Origin: JACKII01 sp041687435
Lineage (GTDB): Bacteria > Pseudomonadota > Alphaproteobacteria > Bin95
DNA: 64,000 nucleotides
Reading direction: 5' to 3'
Assembly: GCA_041687435.1 (NCBI GenBank)
Contig: JAWLBX010000016.1
Location: 12,022-76,021, forward strand
How positions within the stretch are numbered: position 1 is the first letter of the stretch; each line of letters opens with the position of its first letter. Position numbers and translations under genes: made by a program. Below the pieces are notes generated by a model. The model did not search any database and was not told the DNA's origin. It worked only from the letters and a program-made list of their open reading frames with translations. Of this stretch, positions 9,550 through 18,372 are shown one piece after another.

Positions 9550-10827
9550 ATGCTCGCTTCACTGCGCGCTCCCATCTTCCGGGCCTTGAATGCCCGGATG
9601 TTTTATGGGTGGACGGTTCTGTTCGTCGCCTCGCTGATCATGTTCGGCACCGGCCCGGGCCAGTCGCACCTGATCGGCCTGTTTTTCGATCCGATCCAGG
9701 CAGAACTCGGCCTCGACCGCACGGAAATCGCGCTGGCGTATGGTTCCGCCACCCTGTTCGCCGCACTGCTGCTGCCGCGCATGGGCCGGCTGGTGGATCG
9801 GTTCGGGCCGGCCAACATGATCGCCTTGATCGCCTTCGGGCTGGGTCTCGCCGCAATTGCTTTCAGCTTCGTTAACGGCTGGATTTTTCTCGCCCTCGGC
9901 TTCGGCGCTCTGCGCTTCCTCGGCCAGGGCTCGCTGATGCTGAACTGCGCGACCATGACCTCGCAATGGTTCAACAAGAAGCGCGGCCTGGCGCTCGGCC
10001 TGATGTCGCTGGGCTTCCCGATTTCCATCGCCCTGCACCCGCCCCTGACCCAATGGCTGATCGCCAGCTTCGGCTGGCGCGAGGCCTGGATCTGGCTCGG
10101 TGTGATGACCTGGGTGATGCTGATCCCGCCGGCGCTGCTGTTCCTCTACAACCGGCCGGAGGATGTGGGCCTCAGGCCGGATGGCGAGGCGGCGCTGAGG
10201 GAAGGCGAAAGCGCGCCGCCATTGGTCGGCTATACGCGCGCGCAGGCGCTCCGCATGCCGGCCTTTTATTTGATTGTCGCCGGGCTGTTCTCGCTGTCCA
10301 TGCTGGTGACCAGCCTGCATGTCGAATACACCGGCATTTTGAAAATGCACGGGCTGGACCCGCTGGTTGCCGCCAGCATGTTCACCATCAGCGGCATCAC
10401 GGCCGCGGTGCTGATGCCCATCACCGGCCGGCTGCTCGATATTCTGCCGACAAAATGGATGTTTTTCGGCGGCCTCTGGGTGCAGGCGCTGTCGCTGGTC
10501 TCGATCACCTTCGTCAACAGCTGGGAAACCGCCGTGGCGTTCGCCATGATTTTCGGCCTGAACAATGCCGTGACCATGACCTACGTCGGGTTTCTCTGGC
10601 CGCGCTATTTCGGGCGCAAGTTCCTGGGATCGATCCAGGGGACCGGCCAGATGATCGTCATCTTCGGCGCCAGCGTCGGGCCGCTGCCATTGGGCTGGGC
10701 GCTGGATGTCTGGGGCGAGTACGACACCATGCTGCGCCTGCTGGCGCTGATACCGATTACGATCTCGGTCCTGGTCGCGCTTCTGCTTCAGGCGCCGAAA
10801 CTGCCGACGCCGGACGAGCAGGAATAG
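9550..10827 (+). CDS. MFS transporter (monocarboxylate/OFA-like)
   Basis: 425-residue integral membrane protein with about 12 hydrophobic segments in two halves separated by a charged loop (RPEDVGLRPDGEAAL). The N-terminus reads NARMFYGWTVLFVASLIMF, a pattern seen in oxalate/formate and monocarboxylate-type MFS carriers. The loop sequence RMGRLVDRFGP corresponds to the MFS GxxxDR motif. The substrate cannot be inferred. It is transcribed alone and is followed directly by a GC-rich hairpin. A shorter start at 9598 would remove 16 residues; 9550 is kept as the longer form. Confidence 0.85.
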   Translation: MLASLRAPIFRALNARMFYGWTVLFVASLIMFGTGPGQSHLIGLFFDPIQAELGLDRTEIALAYGSATLFAALLLPRMGRLVDRFGPANMIALIAFGLGLAAIAFSFVNGWIFLALGFGALRFLGQGSLMLNCATMTSQWFNKKRGLALGLMSLGFPISIALHPPLTQWLIASFGWREAWIWLGVMTWVMLIPPALLFLYNRPEDVGLRPDGEAALREGESAPPLVGYTRAQALRMPAFYLIVAGLFSLSMLVTSLHVEYTGILKMHGLDPLVAASMFTISGITAAVLMPITGRLLDILPTKWMFFGGLWVQALSLVSITFVNSWETAVAFAMIFGLNNAVTMTYVGFLWPRYFGRKFLGSIQGTGQMIVIFGASVGPLPLGWALDVWGEYDTMLRLLALIPITISVLVALLLQAPKLPTPDEQE

Positions 10828-10847
10828 GCGCGCCTCAGCGCGCCTTT
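10827..10847. terminator. GC-rich hairpin between convergent genes
   Basis: GGCGCGC (10827-10833) pairs with GCGCGCC (10838-10844), followed by TTT. It starts at the last base of the MFS stop codon and overlaps the end of the opposing gene. It probably terminates the plus-strand transcript. Confidence 0.55.
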
Positions 10848-11251
10848 ACACCCAGGACGGCGCCGGCGCAGGTATCGGCTGCCGGCAGCCCGAACGCCAG
10901 ATAATACACCGAGGAGCGTTCAGGCTCGATGGTCAGCATCGATTGCAGGGCCTCGCCTTCCTTGTTGTTCAACAACGGTTTGCGCGCGCCGGACTGAAGT
11001 TCGAACGTCACGCCCTCTGCACCGCAAATCACCAGTTGATAGGACATGCGGCTCGACAGCACGTTGTCGTCGACAACGCTGGTGATCTTGCCGTCCTGGC
11101 CATCCAGCGCATAGGTATTCAGCACATTATAGCCCGCGTCCAGTTGGCCCTTGCACTGTTCGATCTGGGCTGCGGTATCGCAGGCCGCGTGCGCGGCACC
11201 GGCAAACAGCACCACGCCGGCAGCGAATGCCGCCAAAGTCCGGTTCAGCAT
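10835..11251 (-). CDS. Hypothetical exported protein
   Basis: 138 residues. A clear Sec signal peptide (MLNRTLAAFAAGVVLFAGAA, cleavage near AHA-AC) precedes a mature region of about 115 residues containing four cysteines (ACDTAAQIEQCKG, ICGAEG, DTCAG), compatible with two disulfides in the periplasm. No family is recognised. The start at 11251 is supported by GAGGAAAT upstream. It lies downstream of the Asp-box propeller gene on the same strand, about 100 bases away, so the two may be co-transcribed. Confidence 0.7.
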   Translation of the reverse strand: MLNRTLAAFAAGVVLFAGAAHAACDTAAQIEQCKGQLDAGYNVLNTYALDGQDGKITSVVDDNVLSSRMSYQLVICGAEGVTFELQSGARKPLLNNKEGEALQSMLTIEPERSSVYYLAFGLPAADTCAGAVLGVKAR

Positions 11252-11358
11252 CTTTTGGGATTTCCTCTGTATCGTCTTGTATCGCCTGAGGCTTGCCGTT
11301 ACTAGACAATCTCGGGCGATGGAATGCAAGCCGGTAGCGGCGCACCGGCCGCCAGCGC

Positions 11359-12414
11359 CTACCCGCACGTAACGCAGTAAATGTCCTTAACATCCCCGGG
11401 GATGGACAGGTCGGACCAAGTTTCGCCGCCATCCTGCGTGCCGAACACTTCGCCATCATAGCGTGCACCGATATACACCTGATTGGGATCGTCACGGTGC
11501 AGGCCGATGGACATGATCGTGCCATGCACCTGCACCTTGTCGAACCGGCCCCAGGTCTTGCCCGCATCGGTGGAGCGGTAGAGGCCGCCGTCATGGCTCG
11601 CGGCGGCCACGCTGAGCGCGGCATAGACGGTTTCCGGTTGGCTGGGGGAGACGCGCACGTCGCGGCCGTAGGTGGTGGGCGAGAAATTCTTGGCCTCCAG
11701 GTCGCGCCACGTCTTGCCGCCGTCGCGGCTCTCGAACAGGCCCATGCGCAGCGCGATCAGCACCGCATCCGGGTCCGCCGGGCATATGGTGAGCGCGTGC
11801 CCGTCCAGCATGCCCTCCGCCGTGTTGTCCGAAACAATCTTGCTGGAAAGATGCGGCAGTTTCGACATCTCGACCAACGGCCCGCCGCAATCTGCCCAAG
11901 TCTGGCCGCTGTCATGGCTGACCATGGCGCCGCCGAATTCCAGCGCGGCGAAGATCGTATCGGGCTTGGCCGGATGTTGAGCCAGCCGCATGACACGGCT
12001 TTCGAACGGTGCGTCCAACCGTTTCGGGATTCCGGGATTGGGCAGTTCCTTCCAGGATTCCCCCATGTCCTCCGACACGAAAACACTGACCGGCGAGCCG
12101 CCAGCGTAAATCCGGTTCGGTTCGCGGCTGTCGACCATGAAAGACCACACCTGCCGCGACGGCTCCGGAAACTTCGCGCGCTTCCAGGTCGTGCCGCGAT
12201 CGGTGGAGCGGTAGACGCCGTCGACCGTGCCGGCCAGCACCACGTCCGGGTTGGCCGGATGCACCATCACATAGTGCGTTTCCTTTTCCCCGAACACATT
12301 CTGCCACTCGCCGCCGGGTGCGGCCGGCCGGCGAAACACGCCAAAGGCGCCGGTGGCATCCGGGCGGCCGACATAACCGGCAAGCGCGGCGAAAATATGA
12401 GTCTGATCAAGCAT
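11359..12414 (-). CDS. Asp-box (BNR) repeat beta-propeller protein
   Basis: 351 residues with at least six Asp-box motifs (S/T-x-D-x-G-x-T/S-W): STDRGTTW (70-77), SEDMGESW (114-121), SHDSGQTW (166-173), SRDGGKTW, STDAGKTW and TQDGGETW. These repeats define sialidase/sortilin-type or plant photosystem-assembly-type propellers. Catalytic sialidase residues cannot be assigned. There is no signal peptide, so it is probably cytoplasmic. The last residues are IYCVTCG, a CxxC just before the C-terminus. The start at 12414 has AGGAAAT upstream. The precise role is unknown. Confidence 0.75.
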   Translation of the reverse strand: MLDQTHIFAALAGYVGRPDATGAFGVFRRPAAPGGEWQNVFGEKETHYVMVHPANPDVVLAGTVDGVYRSTDRGTTWKRAKFPEPSRQVWSFMVDSREPNRIYAGGSPVSVFVSEDMGESWKELPNPGIPKRLDAPFESRVMRLAQHPAKPDTIFAALEFGGAMVSHDSGQTWADCGGPLVEMSKLPHLSSKIVSDNTAEGMLDGHALTICPADPDAVLIALRMGLFESRDGGKTWRDLEAKNFSPTTYGRDVRVSPSQPETVYAALSVAAASHDGGLYRSTDAGKTWGRFDKVQVHGTIMSIGLHRDDPNQVYIGARYDGEVFGTQDGGETWSDLSIPGDVKDIYCVTCG

Positions 12415-12594
12415 GGCGATTTCCTCTGGCAGGCTGGGCCTTTGTTTCCTGCCTTACACTGTAACTGCCTTTGGCGGCGACGATAAGCCGGTTCGTGCGC
12501 CCTCTGCCGCAGTGCCCGGCCACGGGCTTGACGCCCCCCCTGCCGCCTGCATCAATCACCGCGAACTGAGCAAGCATGAACAGTGGAGCCCGAA

Positions 12595-13269
12595 ATGGAT
12601 TTCAACGAACTGGTGCGCACCCGCCGCAGCATCCGCGGCTACAAGAAAGACCCGGTGCCGCGCGCGGTGATCGAGGAGATCATCGAGGTGGCGAAGGGCG
12701 CACCGTCGTCCATGAACACCCAACCCTGGCATGTGCATGTCGTCGCTGGCGCCGTGCTCGACCAAATCCGCCAGCAAAACATGGAAGCGATGGCAAACGG
12801 CGCAGAGGTTTATCGCGATATCCCGATCCATCCCGCCTACGACGGTATTCACCGCCACCGGCAGGTGGAGATCGCCAAGCAATTGTTTGCAGCCATGGGC
12901 ATTGCCCGGGAGGACAAGGAACGGCGGCAGGATTGGGTGCTGCGCGGCTTCCGCCAGTTCGATGCCCCGGTGTCGCTGGTTCTCACCTACGACCGAGAGA
13001 TGGACCCCGGCGCGATCGGCCATTTCGACATGGGTGCATTGTCCTACGGCATCGTACTGGCCGCCTGGGATCGCGGTCTCGGCACGGTCATCAACGGCCA
13101 AGGCATCATGCGCTCCGATATCGTGCGCGAGGTGCTGAACCTGCCGGATAACGAGGTCATCATGACCTGCATCGCCATGGGCTACCCGGATGAGGACTTC
13201 TCTGCCAACGCCGTCAAAGCCCACCGCGAGCCAAACGATAGTATTGTTCGGTATCATGGAATGGAATGA
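12595..13269 (+). CDS. Nitroreductase family protein
   Basis: 224-residue FMN-dependent oxidoreductase. The N-terminus MDFNELVRTRRSIRGYKKD carries the RRSIR phosphate-binding motif for FMN, followed by KGAPSSMNTQPWHVHV, the conserved SxxNxQPW dimer-interface motif. The C-terminus has the usual MGYPDEDFSANAVKAHREP. It probably reduces nitroaromatics or quinones with NAD(P)H; the natural substrate is unknown. The ATG at 12595 is chosen because GGAG lies six bases upstream; a GTG at 12583 is the alternative. Confidence 0.88.
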   Translation: MDFNELVRTRRSIRGYKKDPVPRAVIEEIIEVAKGAPSSMNTQPWHVHVVAGAVLDQIRQQNMEAMANGAEVYRDIPIHPAYDGIHRHRQVEIAKQLFAAMGIAREDKERRQDWVLRGFRQFDAPVSLVLTYDREMDPGAIGHFDMGALSYGIVLAAWDRGLGTVINGQGIMRSDIVREVLNLPDNEVIMTCIAMGYPDEDFSANAVKAHREPNDSIVRYHGME

Positions 13270-13306
13270 GAAAGCGCGGCCGCATCCCTGCCTGACGCAA
13301 ACGCTT

Positions 13307-13350
13307 GAAAGCAAACGCCCCGGCCAGCGCATTCCGCACCGGCCGGGGCG
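13307..13350 (-). terminator. Rho-independent terminator of the D-aminoacylase-type gene
   Basis: A perfect 10-bp stem CGCCCCGGCC (13316-13325) / GGCCGGGGCG (13341-13350), followed on the minus strand by TTTGCTTTC. A second hairpin at 13367-13397 (CCGCAGCC/GGCTGCGG) lies between it and the stop codon of the upstream minus-strand gene and may help terminate one or both convergent transcripts. Confidence 0.65.
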
Positions 13351-13416
13351 GGGCCAACTGCAACCACCGCAGCCAGGATTCAAAACCCCGGCTGCGGCTT
13401 TGGTTCAATCAGCCGG

Positions 13417-15189
13417 TCACTCCGCCGCCATCGCCAACGGCTCTGGCGCCGGTCGCTGGCCGCGCACCAGGCGGCCAGGCAGAGCGCCGGTGGGTTTGCC
13501 ATTCTCATGCGTTACCTCACCGGAAACGACAGTATAGGCATAGCCGCTAGCACCCTGCATCAGGCGCTTGCCGCCAGCCGGCAAGTCCTGCACGACATAG
13601 GGCGCTTCGAAATCCAGCGCATCCCAATCGATCACATTCAGGTCCGCCTTCATGCCGACACGGATGCGGCCACGGTCACCCAGGCCGGCAGCATCCGCCG
13701 TATCGCTGGTGAGACGGCGCACCAGTTCCGGCATTTCGAACTTGCCGCTGGCCTTGCCCCAATGGGTCAGCAGCCAGGTCGGGAAGCCGGCGTCCAGGAT
13801 GAAGCCGACGTGCGCACCGCCATCACCCAGGCCCATGATCGCCATCTTCTCGCCGAGCAGCTTTTCGGAAGCCGACAGCGAGAAGTCGGAATAGTTGGTG
13901 ATCGGCATGTAGATAAAGGTCTTGCCGTCGTTCTCCAGCAGCCAATCATAGGCGACTTCTGGCGCGTCGCGGCCCTCGCGCTTCGCCACCGCTTCGGCGC
14001 TTTCGTGCTCCTGCGGTTGGTAGTCTTTCTCGCCAAAGCGGAACATGTAGCCGTAGCTCATGCGGTGGATCAGCGGAAAGGTGCTTTCCTTCACCGGGTC
14101 TTCCGAGAGGATCTTCGCGCGGATTTCCGGATCGCGCAGCTTCGCCACCTTCTCTTCGAGCGGCAGGTGGTTCAGCGTCTTGAAGGTCGGGCAGCCGCTG
14201 AACGGCGTCTGACTGGCCTGCAGCCCGAGCAGGATGCCGATGGCGCGCGGCGGAAACACCGGGCGGATGTTGACGCCCTCTTCCTCATACGCCTTGCGGT
14301 TCATGTCCAGCAGCTGGGAGAACATTTCCGGCAGGCTGTTGCGCTGCGCGAGCGTGTAGACCATCGGCCGACCGCTCTTCTGCGCGACGCGCTTCAGGAT
14401 ACCAAACGCTTCGACCGGGTCCGGGTCGGCCTTGATCGTCTCCGGCGTGGCGTCGGTGATCCAGTCGCTCACCGCCTCCAGAAAGCCGCTGCCGGCATCG
14501 TTCAGGCCCTCGGCAAGGCCCATCAGCTCGTCCTCATAGACCCGCAGGGTCGGGATGTATTCACCGGCCAGGGTCTTGTGGCTGGTCGTGCGGCTGGTGG
14601 AAACGCCGAAGGCGCCGGCCTTCACCGCCTCCGCCGTCAGCGCGCGCATTTGGGCGATATCGTCCTTGGTCGCCGGTTCGAAGGCAGTGGCGCGGTCGCC
14701 CATCACATGCACGCGCAGGGCCGAGTGCGGGACCAGCGCGCAAATGTCGACATCGTGCGGCTTGGCATCGATGGCGTCGAGGTATTCCGGATAGGTTTCC
14801 CACTTCCACTCCAGCCCCTCATGCATGACGGCGCCGGGGATATCCTCCACGCCTTCCATCAGCTCGATCAGCTTTTCGCGGTTGTCGGGGCGGCAGGGTG
14901 CGAAACCGACGCCGCAATTGCCCATAACCACAGTGGTCACGCCATGCAGAGAGGACGGAGCCAGATGGCTGTCCCAAACCGCCTGGGCGTCGTAATGGGT
15001 GTGGATGTCGACGAAGCCCGGCGTCACCAGTTTGCCCTTGGCGTCGATCTCCTTCGCCGCGGTGCCGCCAAGATTGGCGGCGACGGCTGCGATCTTGCCA
15101 TCCTTCACGGCGACGTCAGCCGTAAACGGCGCAGCACCCGTGCCATCGACAACCGTGCCGTTGCGCACGATCAGGTCATAATCAGCCAT
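13417..15189 (-). CDS. N-acyl-D-amino-acid deacylase / amidohydrolase family protein
   Basis: 590-residue metal-dependent hydrolase. The N-terminal beta-sandwich strand MADYDLIVRNGTVVDGTGAA and the metal-binding PGFVDIHTHYDAQ (HTH at 63-65) are hallmarks of the D-aminoacylase/dihydroorotase superfamily. VTTVVMGNCGVGFAPCRP is the D-aminoacylase loop carrying the metal-ligand Cys. The C-terminal GRIRVGMKADLNVID closes the sandwich domain. It probably hydrolyses N-acyl-D-amino acids or a related amide; the exact substrate is not inferable. The start at 15189 has a perfect AGGAGG eight bases upstream. It is convergent with the nitroreductase gene. Confidence 0.85.
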   Translation of the reverse strand: MADYDLIVRNGTVVDGTGAAPFTADVAVKDGKIAAVAANLGGTAAKEIDAKGKLVTPGFVDIHTHYDAQAVWDSHLAPSSLHGVTTVVMGNCGVGFAPCRPDNREKLIELMEGVEDIPGAVMHEGLEWKWETYPEYLDAIDAKPHDVDICALVPHSALRVHVMGDRATAFEPATKDDIAQMRALTAEAVKAGAFGVSTSRTTSHKTLAGEYIPTLRVYEDELMGLAEGLNDAGSGFLEAVSDWITDATPETIKADPDPVEAFGILKRVAQKSGRPMVYTLAQRNSLPEMFSQLLDMNRKAYEEEGVNIRPVFPPRAIGILLGLQASQTPFSGCPTFKTLNHLPLEEKVAKLRDPEIRAKILSEDPVKESTFPLIHRMSYGYMFRFGEKDYQPQEHESAEAVAKREGRDAPEVAYDWLLENDGKTFIYMPITNYSDFSLSASEKLLGEKMAIMGLGDGGAHVGFILDAGFPTWLLTHWGKASGKFEMPELVRRLTSDTADAAGLGDRGRIRVGMKADLNVIDWDALDFEAPYVVQDLPAGGKRLMQGASGYAYTVVSGEVTHENGKPTGALPGRLVRGQRPAPEPLAMAAE

Positions 15190-15509
15190 CAAACAATCCT
15201 CCTGTAAAAGTTGCAGGCAGGATAATGCGAAAGTGGTAAGGGCGTCATCAGGAATTTGCCGGCGTATCCCGCAGAACCGGTAGCCCAGCCACTCTAACCT
15301 GCTGTTACAGTTTCAAAACCCACAGGTATAGCGCGACCTTGCCAGCGTTTGGATTAGGCTCGAACTGGCGTTTACAAGCGGCAGATCAACGCCAGCCTTG
15401 CAAGAACAACCATTACACCACCAAACACAACCGCAGGCAGTTACCAATCAATCGAGAGACAATCCGGAATCTGCCATCGCGTCATCAGGATCAGCAAAGG
15501 GACTTTGTT
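15190..15509. other. Intergenic region without a recognisable gene
   Basis: It holds the AGGAGG site of the D-aminoacylase-type gene at its left end. Nothing else could be assigned: no convincing ORF, tRNA or strong hairpin. It also lies downstream of the AT-rich lipoprotein gene. Confidence 0.6.
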
Positions 15510-16040
15510 TTACCTGCCAATCGAGCGGACTATGTATGCTCTCTCAAACGAATCCGTCGGGACATCGCCCAGTTTTTGGAAAAAGAGCTTGTTGTATGCT
15601 TTCTCCGTAAACGGGACAGAACTGATGGTGTTGGACACCTTCGAACCGACCATGTCGTTAAGAAGCTTTGCGGCAGCCTTGGTCGCATTGTAAACAATTA
15701 ACCCCTTATGTCCGGTCGTTGGCTGCACCAGGAAATATTGATAACTTTTCTTATCTTTGCTTGTTTGATACATAAGATAAGTTTTTTTACTATTATAATA
15801 AAATCCAACTTCTTTATATTCACCATTTTCTATAATTGTATAAGTTTTATCAGGATTTTTTCTGGCCGATATATTTGATTCTTTTTTGTCTTTCAGATTG
15901 GTAATTTGATAATTACCTTCATCCAGAGGCATGACCCGCTTATCTGCTGCGTGAGGGTAAGAGTTCTTGGTTCCCGAAAAACATCCCGCGAGGAAAAGTG
16001 CAATCCCCAGGACACAAATGCCCCTCGCCAACAATCTCAT
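15510..16040 (-). CDS. AT-rich gene for a small putative lipoprotein
   Basis: 176 residues. The N-terminus MRLLARGICVLGIALFLAGC is a lipoprotein signal with lipobox LAGC, so Cys20 should be lipidated and the protein anchored in the envelope. The mature region is rich in Lys, Tyr, Asn and Ser. No family is recognised. Base use is strikingly unlike the neighbours: 15721-15900 is only about 26% GC by hand count in a window well above 60%. This suggests recent acquisition. AGGAG/GAGG lies 8-11 bases before the start. It is transcribed alone. Confidence 0.72.
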   Translation of the reverse strand: MRLLARGICVLGIALFLAGCFSGTKNSYPHAADKRVMPLDEGNYQITNLKDKKESNISARKNPDKTYTIIENGEYKEVGFYYNSKKTYLMYQTSKDKKSYQYFLVQPTTGHKGLIVYNATKAAAKLLNDMVGSKVSNTISSVPFTEKAYNKLFFQKLGDVPTDSFERAYIVRSIGR

Positions 16041-16188
16041 GATCTTGCCTCTCCTGGACTTTTGCTATGGTTTGGCAATTTTTTACCGGTCGGCACCATC
16101 CCAGTCAATCCGCTGGCACCAAGCCCTGGCAGCCGGGCTGCCCCTCGCAGCCACAACCGGCAGGGGATTCGCACCCATTCATGCACCG

Positions 16189-17019
16189 CTACCGGTCCAA
16201 AAACGGCAGCACGGCGGCGCAGAACGCCTTGGGCTGCTGGCGGAACATGCTGTGCCCGGCATTCGGGATCATCGCGGTTTTTGCGCCCGGCACATGCGCC
16301 GCCAGGGCCTTGAGCACCAACGGCAGCATGCCCGGCGTATCCTCGCCACCGACAAACAGGGTCGGCACGCCCAGCGCCTCGGCCTCCGTCTTCGCGAACG
16401 GCTGACGGCCCTCGTTGACCTGGGCCAGTAGTGTGTAGGCGTTGTCTTCGCGCAACTGCCGCTCCGACGCCGGCAACGCATCCCATGCGCCCGGTCCGTT
16501 GATGCCCTCGCTGAAGGCCCGCAGGCCGCCTTCCAGATCGCCGGCCGCGATCTTCTCCGAGGCCTGAGCGACATGGGCGCGCGAGCCGCCGCCGGGTGGC
16601 AGGTTTCTCGCCTCGTCCGGCATCAGCGATTCGTCGAGCGTGCCGCCCGGCTCCGCTAGCACAAGACGGCGCAGCAGGTCCGGCCGCTTCAGCGCCAGAC
16701 GAAACCCCAGATGCCCGCCACGGCTATGGCCGATCAGATCGACAGCCCCCAGCGCCAGCCCCTCAAGGAAGGCAATCGTATCGTCGACATGCTGGGCCAT
16801 GGTGAAGTTGCCGCCCTGGCCATCCCAATGCTCGGGAAAGAAATGGCGCAGACTTGGCACGATCAGCCGCCGGCCGGCCGACAGCGGCTTCATCACCGCA
16901 GACCAAGTGCGGAAATCGCTCAGCGAGCCATGCACGCAGACCAGCGGCGGCCGGCGGCTATCCGCCGGGCCAAGGTCGAGATAAGCCATATCGTAGCCAT
17001 TCACGCGCAGGGTTTTCAT
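16189..17019 (-). CDS. Alpha/beta hydrolase
   Basis: 276 residues with the alpha/beta-hydrolase fold: an oxyanion-hole CVHGSLSDFRTW, the nucleophile elbow GHSRGG (Ser nucleophile) after DLIGHSRGGHLGFR, an acidic residue region FVGGEDTPGM, and a C-terminal catalytic histidine in IPNAGHSMF. The cap region is short. The substrate is unknown; resemblance is to haloalkane-dehalogenase/esterase-type hydrolases. The start at 17019 (MKTLRVNGYDM) is used because AGGAT lies upstream. It is divergent from the luciferase-like monooxygenase gene across about 170 bases. Confidence 0.83.
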   Translation of the reverse strand: MKTLRVNGYDMAYLDLGPADSRRPPLVCVHGSLSDFRTWSAVMKPLSAGRRLIVPSLRHFFPEHWDGQGGNFTMAQHVDDTIAFLEGLALGAVDLIGHSRGGHLGFRLALKRPDLLRRLVLAEPGGTLDESLMPDEARNLPPGGGSRAHVAQASEKIAAGDLEGGLRAFSEGINGPGAWDALPASERQLREDNAYTLLAQVNEGRQPFAKTEAEALGVPTLFVGGEDTPGMLPLVLKALAAHVPGAKTAMIPNAGHSMFRQQPKAFCAAVLPFLDR

Positions 17020-17186
17020 CGGGGCGGATCCTCGTTCGGTTGGAAATGACTTGTACTTTCCTAGCACCCCTGCGCCGCCCCTGTCCGCCGCCTTCGCGCT
17101 CAATCCGCTCTTGATCCGGCAGCGGTTGCAAACCTAGAGTGCCTACGACGAAAGTGCATATCACCAAATTCGAAGGAAACGGACCC

Positions 17187-18296
17187 ATGGATGTCGGCTT
17201 GCAAATGGTTTTTGCGACGTACGGCTGCCCGCCAAACGTGACCGATCAGCAATGCTGGGACGAGGAGTTGGCCATTGCGGAAATCGCGGCCGATGGAGGG
17301 TTTGATTGCCTCTGGGCGGTGGAACACCATGACGACGATTATTCGTTCTGCCCCGACAATCTGCAGCTGATGAGCTATCTGGCGGCAAAGTATCCGCTTG
17401 TCGATGTGGGCACTGCCGCCGTCATCCTGCCCTGGAACGACCCGTTGCGCGTCGCCGAAAAGGTGTCGATGCTGGACCACTTTTCCAACGGTCGCCTGCG
17501 CTTCGGCGTCGGCCGCGGCCTCGCCCGGCGCGAGTTCAACATTTTCCGCATGAGCATGGACGAGAGCCGCACCCGTTTCGACGAGGCGGCGAAAATGGTC
17601 GTGGAGGCGCTGGAAACCGGCTTTATCGAGGGCGCCGGCCCGCACTACCCGCAGCCGCGCGCAGAAATCCGCCCGCGCCCGCGCTTTCCGATCCGCGACC
17701 GGCTCTATGCTGTCGCCAGCAGCGAGGATTCGGTCGTCTCCGCCGCGAAGATCGGTGCGCGCATGGTCATGTTCTCCGACCGGCCGTGGGATAGCCGCCT
17801 GCCGGCGATCGAGCAGCACCGCAAGCTGTTCCAGGAAATGCACGGCCGCAAGGCGCCGCCGCCGCTGATGGCGGACTTCTGCGTCTGCACGCCGACCATG
17901 GACGGCGCGGAGGAAAAGGCGCGTGATTGGATGGGCAAATTCGTGATGTCGAACTTCGACCATTACGAGTTGCTGGGCGATCACTTTGCGACGGTCAAAG
18001 GCTATGACGCCTATGCCGCCAAGATCGCCACGGCCAAAGAAATCGGCATGGACGGCATCATCTCCGGCTTCATGTCAGCCAGCGTCTGGGGCACACCGGA
18101 CAACATTCTGCGCATGCTGGAAGAGCGCCGCAAAATCGTCGGCGATTTCGAGCTCGCCACCAGCTTCCGCTTCGGCGGCATCCCCTTCCCCGACGCCAAG
18201 GCCGGTATCGAGCTTTACATCAAGGAAGTACTGCCGGTGATCAAACAGTGGAAGGTGGAGGACGAACTCTCCGCCACGCGCGCCGCGGCGGAATAG
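17187..18296 (+). CDS. LLM-class flavin-dependent oxidoreductase (luciferase-like monooxygenase)
   Basis: 369 residues of the bacterial luciferase-like TIM-barrel family, which uses reduced FMN or F420. Recognisable blocks are DGGFDCLWAVEHHDDDYSF near the N-terminus, LPWNDPLRVAEKVSMLDHFS and GRLRFGVGRGLARREF, all typical of group-2 LLM enzymes. The reaction is probably mono-oxygenation of an unknown organic compound. The ATG at 17187 is chosen because GAAGGAAAC precedes it by nine bases; an upstream ATG at 17139 would add an unconserved 16-residue leader. Confidence 0.87.
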   Translation: MDVGLQMVFATYGCPPNVTDQQCWDEELAIAEIAADGGFDCLWAVEHHDDDYSFCPDNLQLMSYLAAKYPLVDVGTAAVILPWNDPLRVAEKVSMLDHFSNGRLRFGVGRGLARREFNIFRMSMDESRTRFDEAAKMVVEALETGFIEGAGPHYPQPRAEIRPRPRFPIRDRLYAVASSEDSVVSAAKIGARMVMFSDRPWDSRLPAIEQHRKLFQEMHGRKAPPPLMADFCVCTPTMDGAEEKARDWMGKFVMSNFDHYELLGDHFATVKGYDAYAAKIATAKEIGMDGIISGFMSASVWGTPDNILRMLEERRKIVGDFELATSFRFGGIPFPDAKAGIELYIKEVLPVIKQWKVEDELSATRAAAE

Positions 18297-18372
18297 CCGC
18301 CCCGCGCCGCACCTTTCACCGCCGTCGCGCCGTCCCTAGGTTGAGGCGTTGGCCGGCGGCGAAAGTGTGGCA

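Noticed and set aside
13507..15207. 566-codon plus-strand frame opposite the D-aminoacylase-type gene
   Set aside because: No recognisable motifs; the minus-strand gene has a perfect AGGAGG, metal-binding motif and full-length family match.
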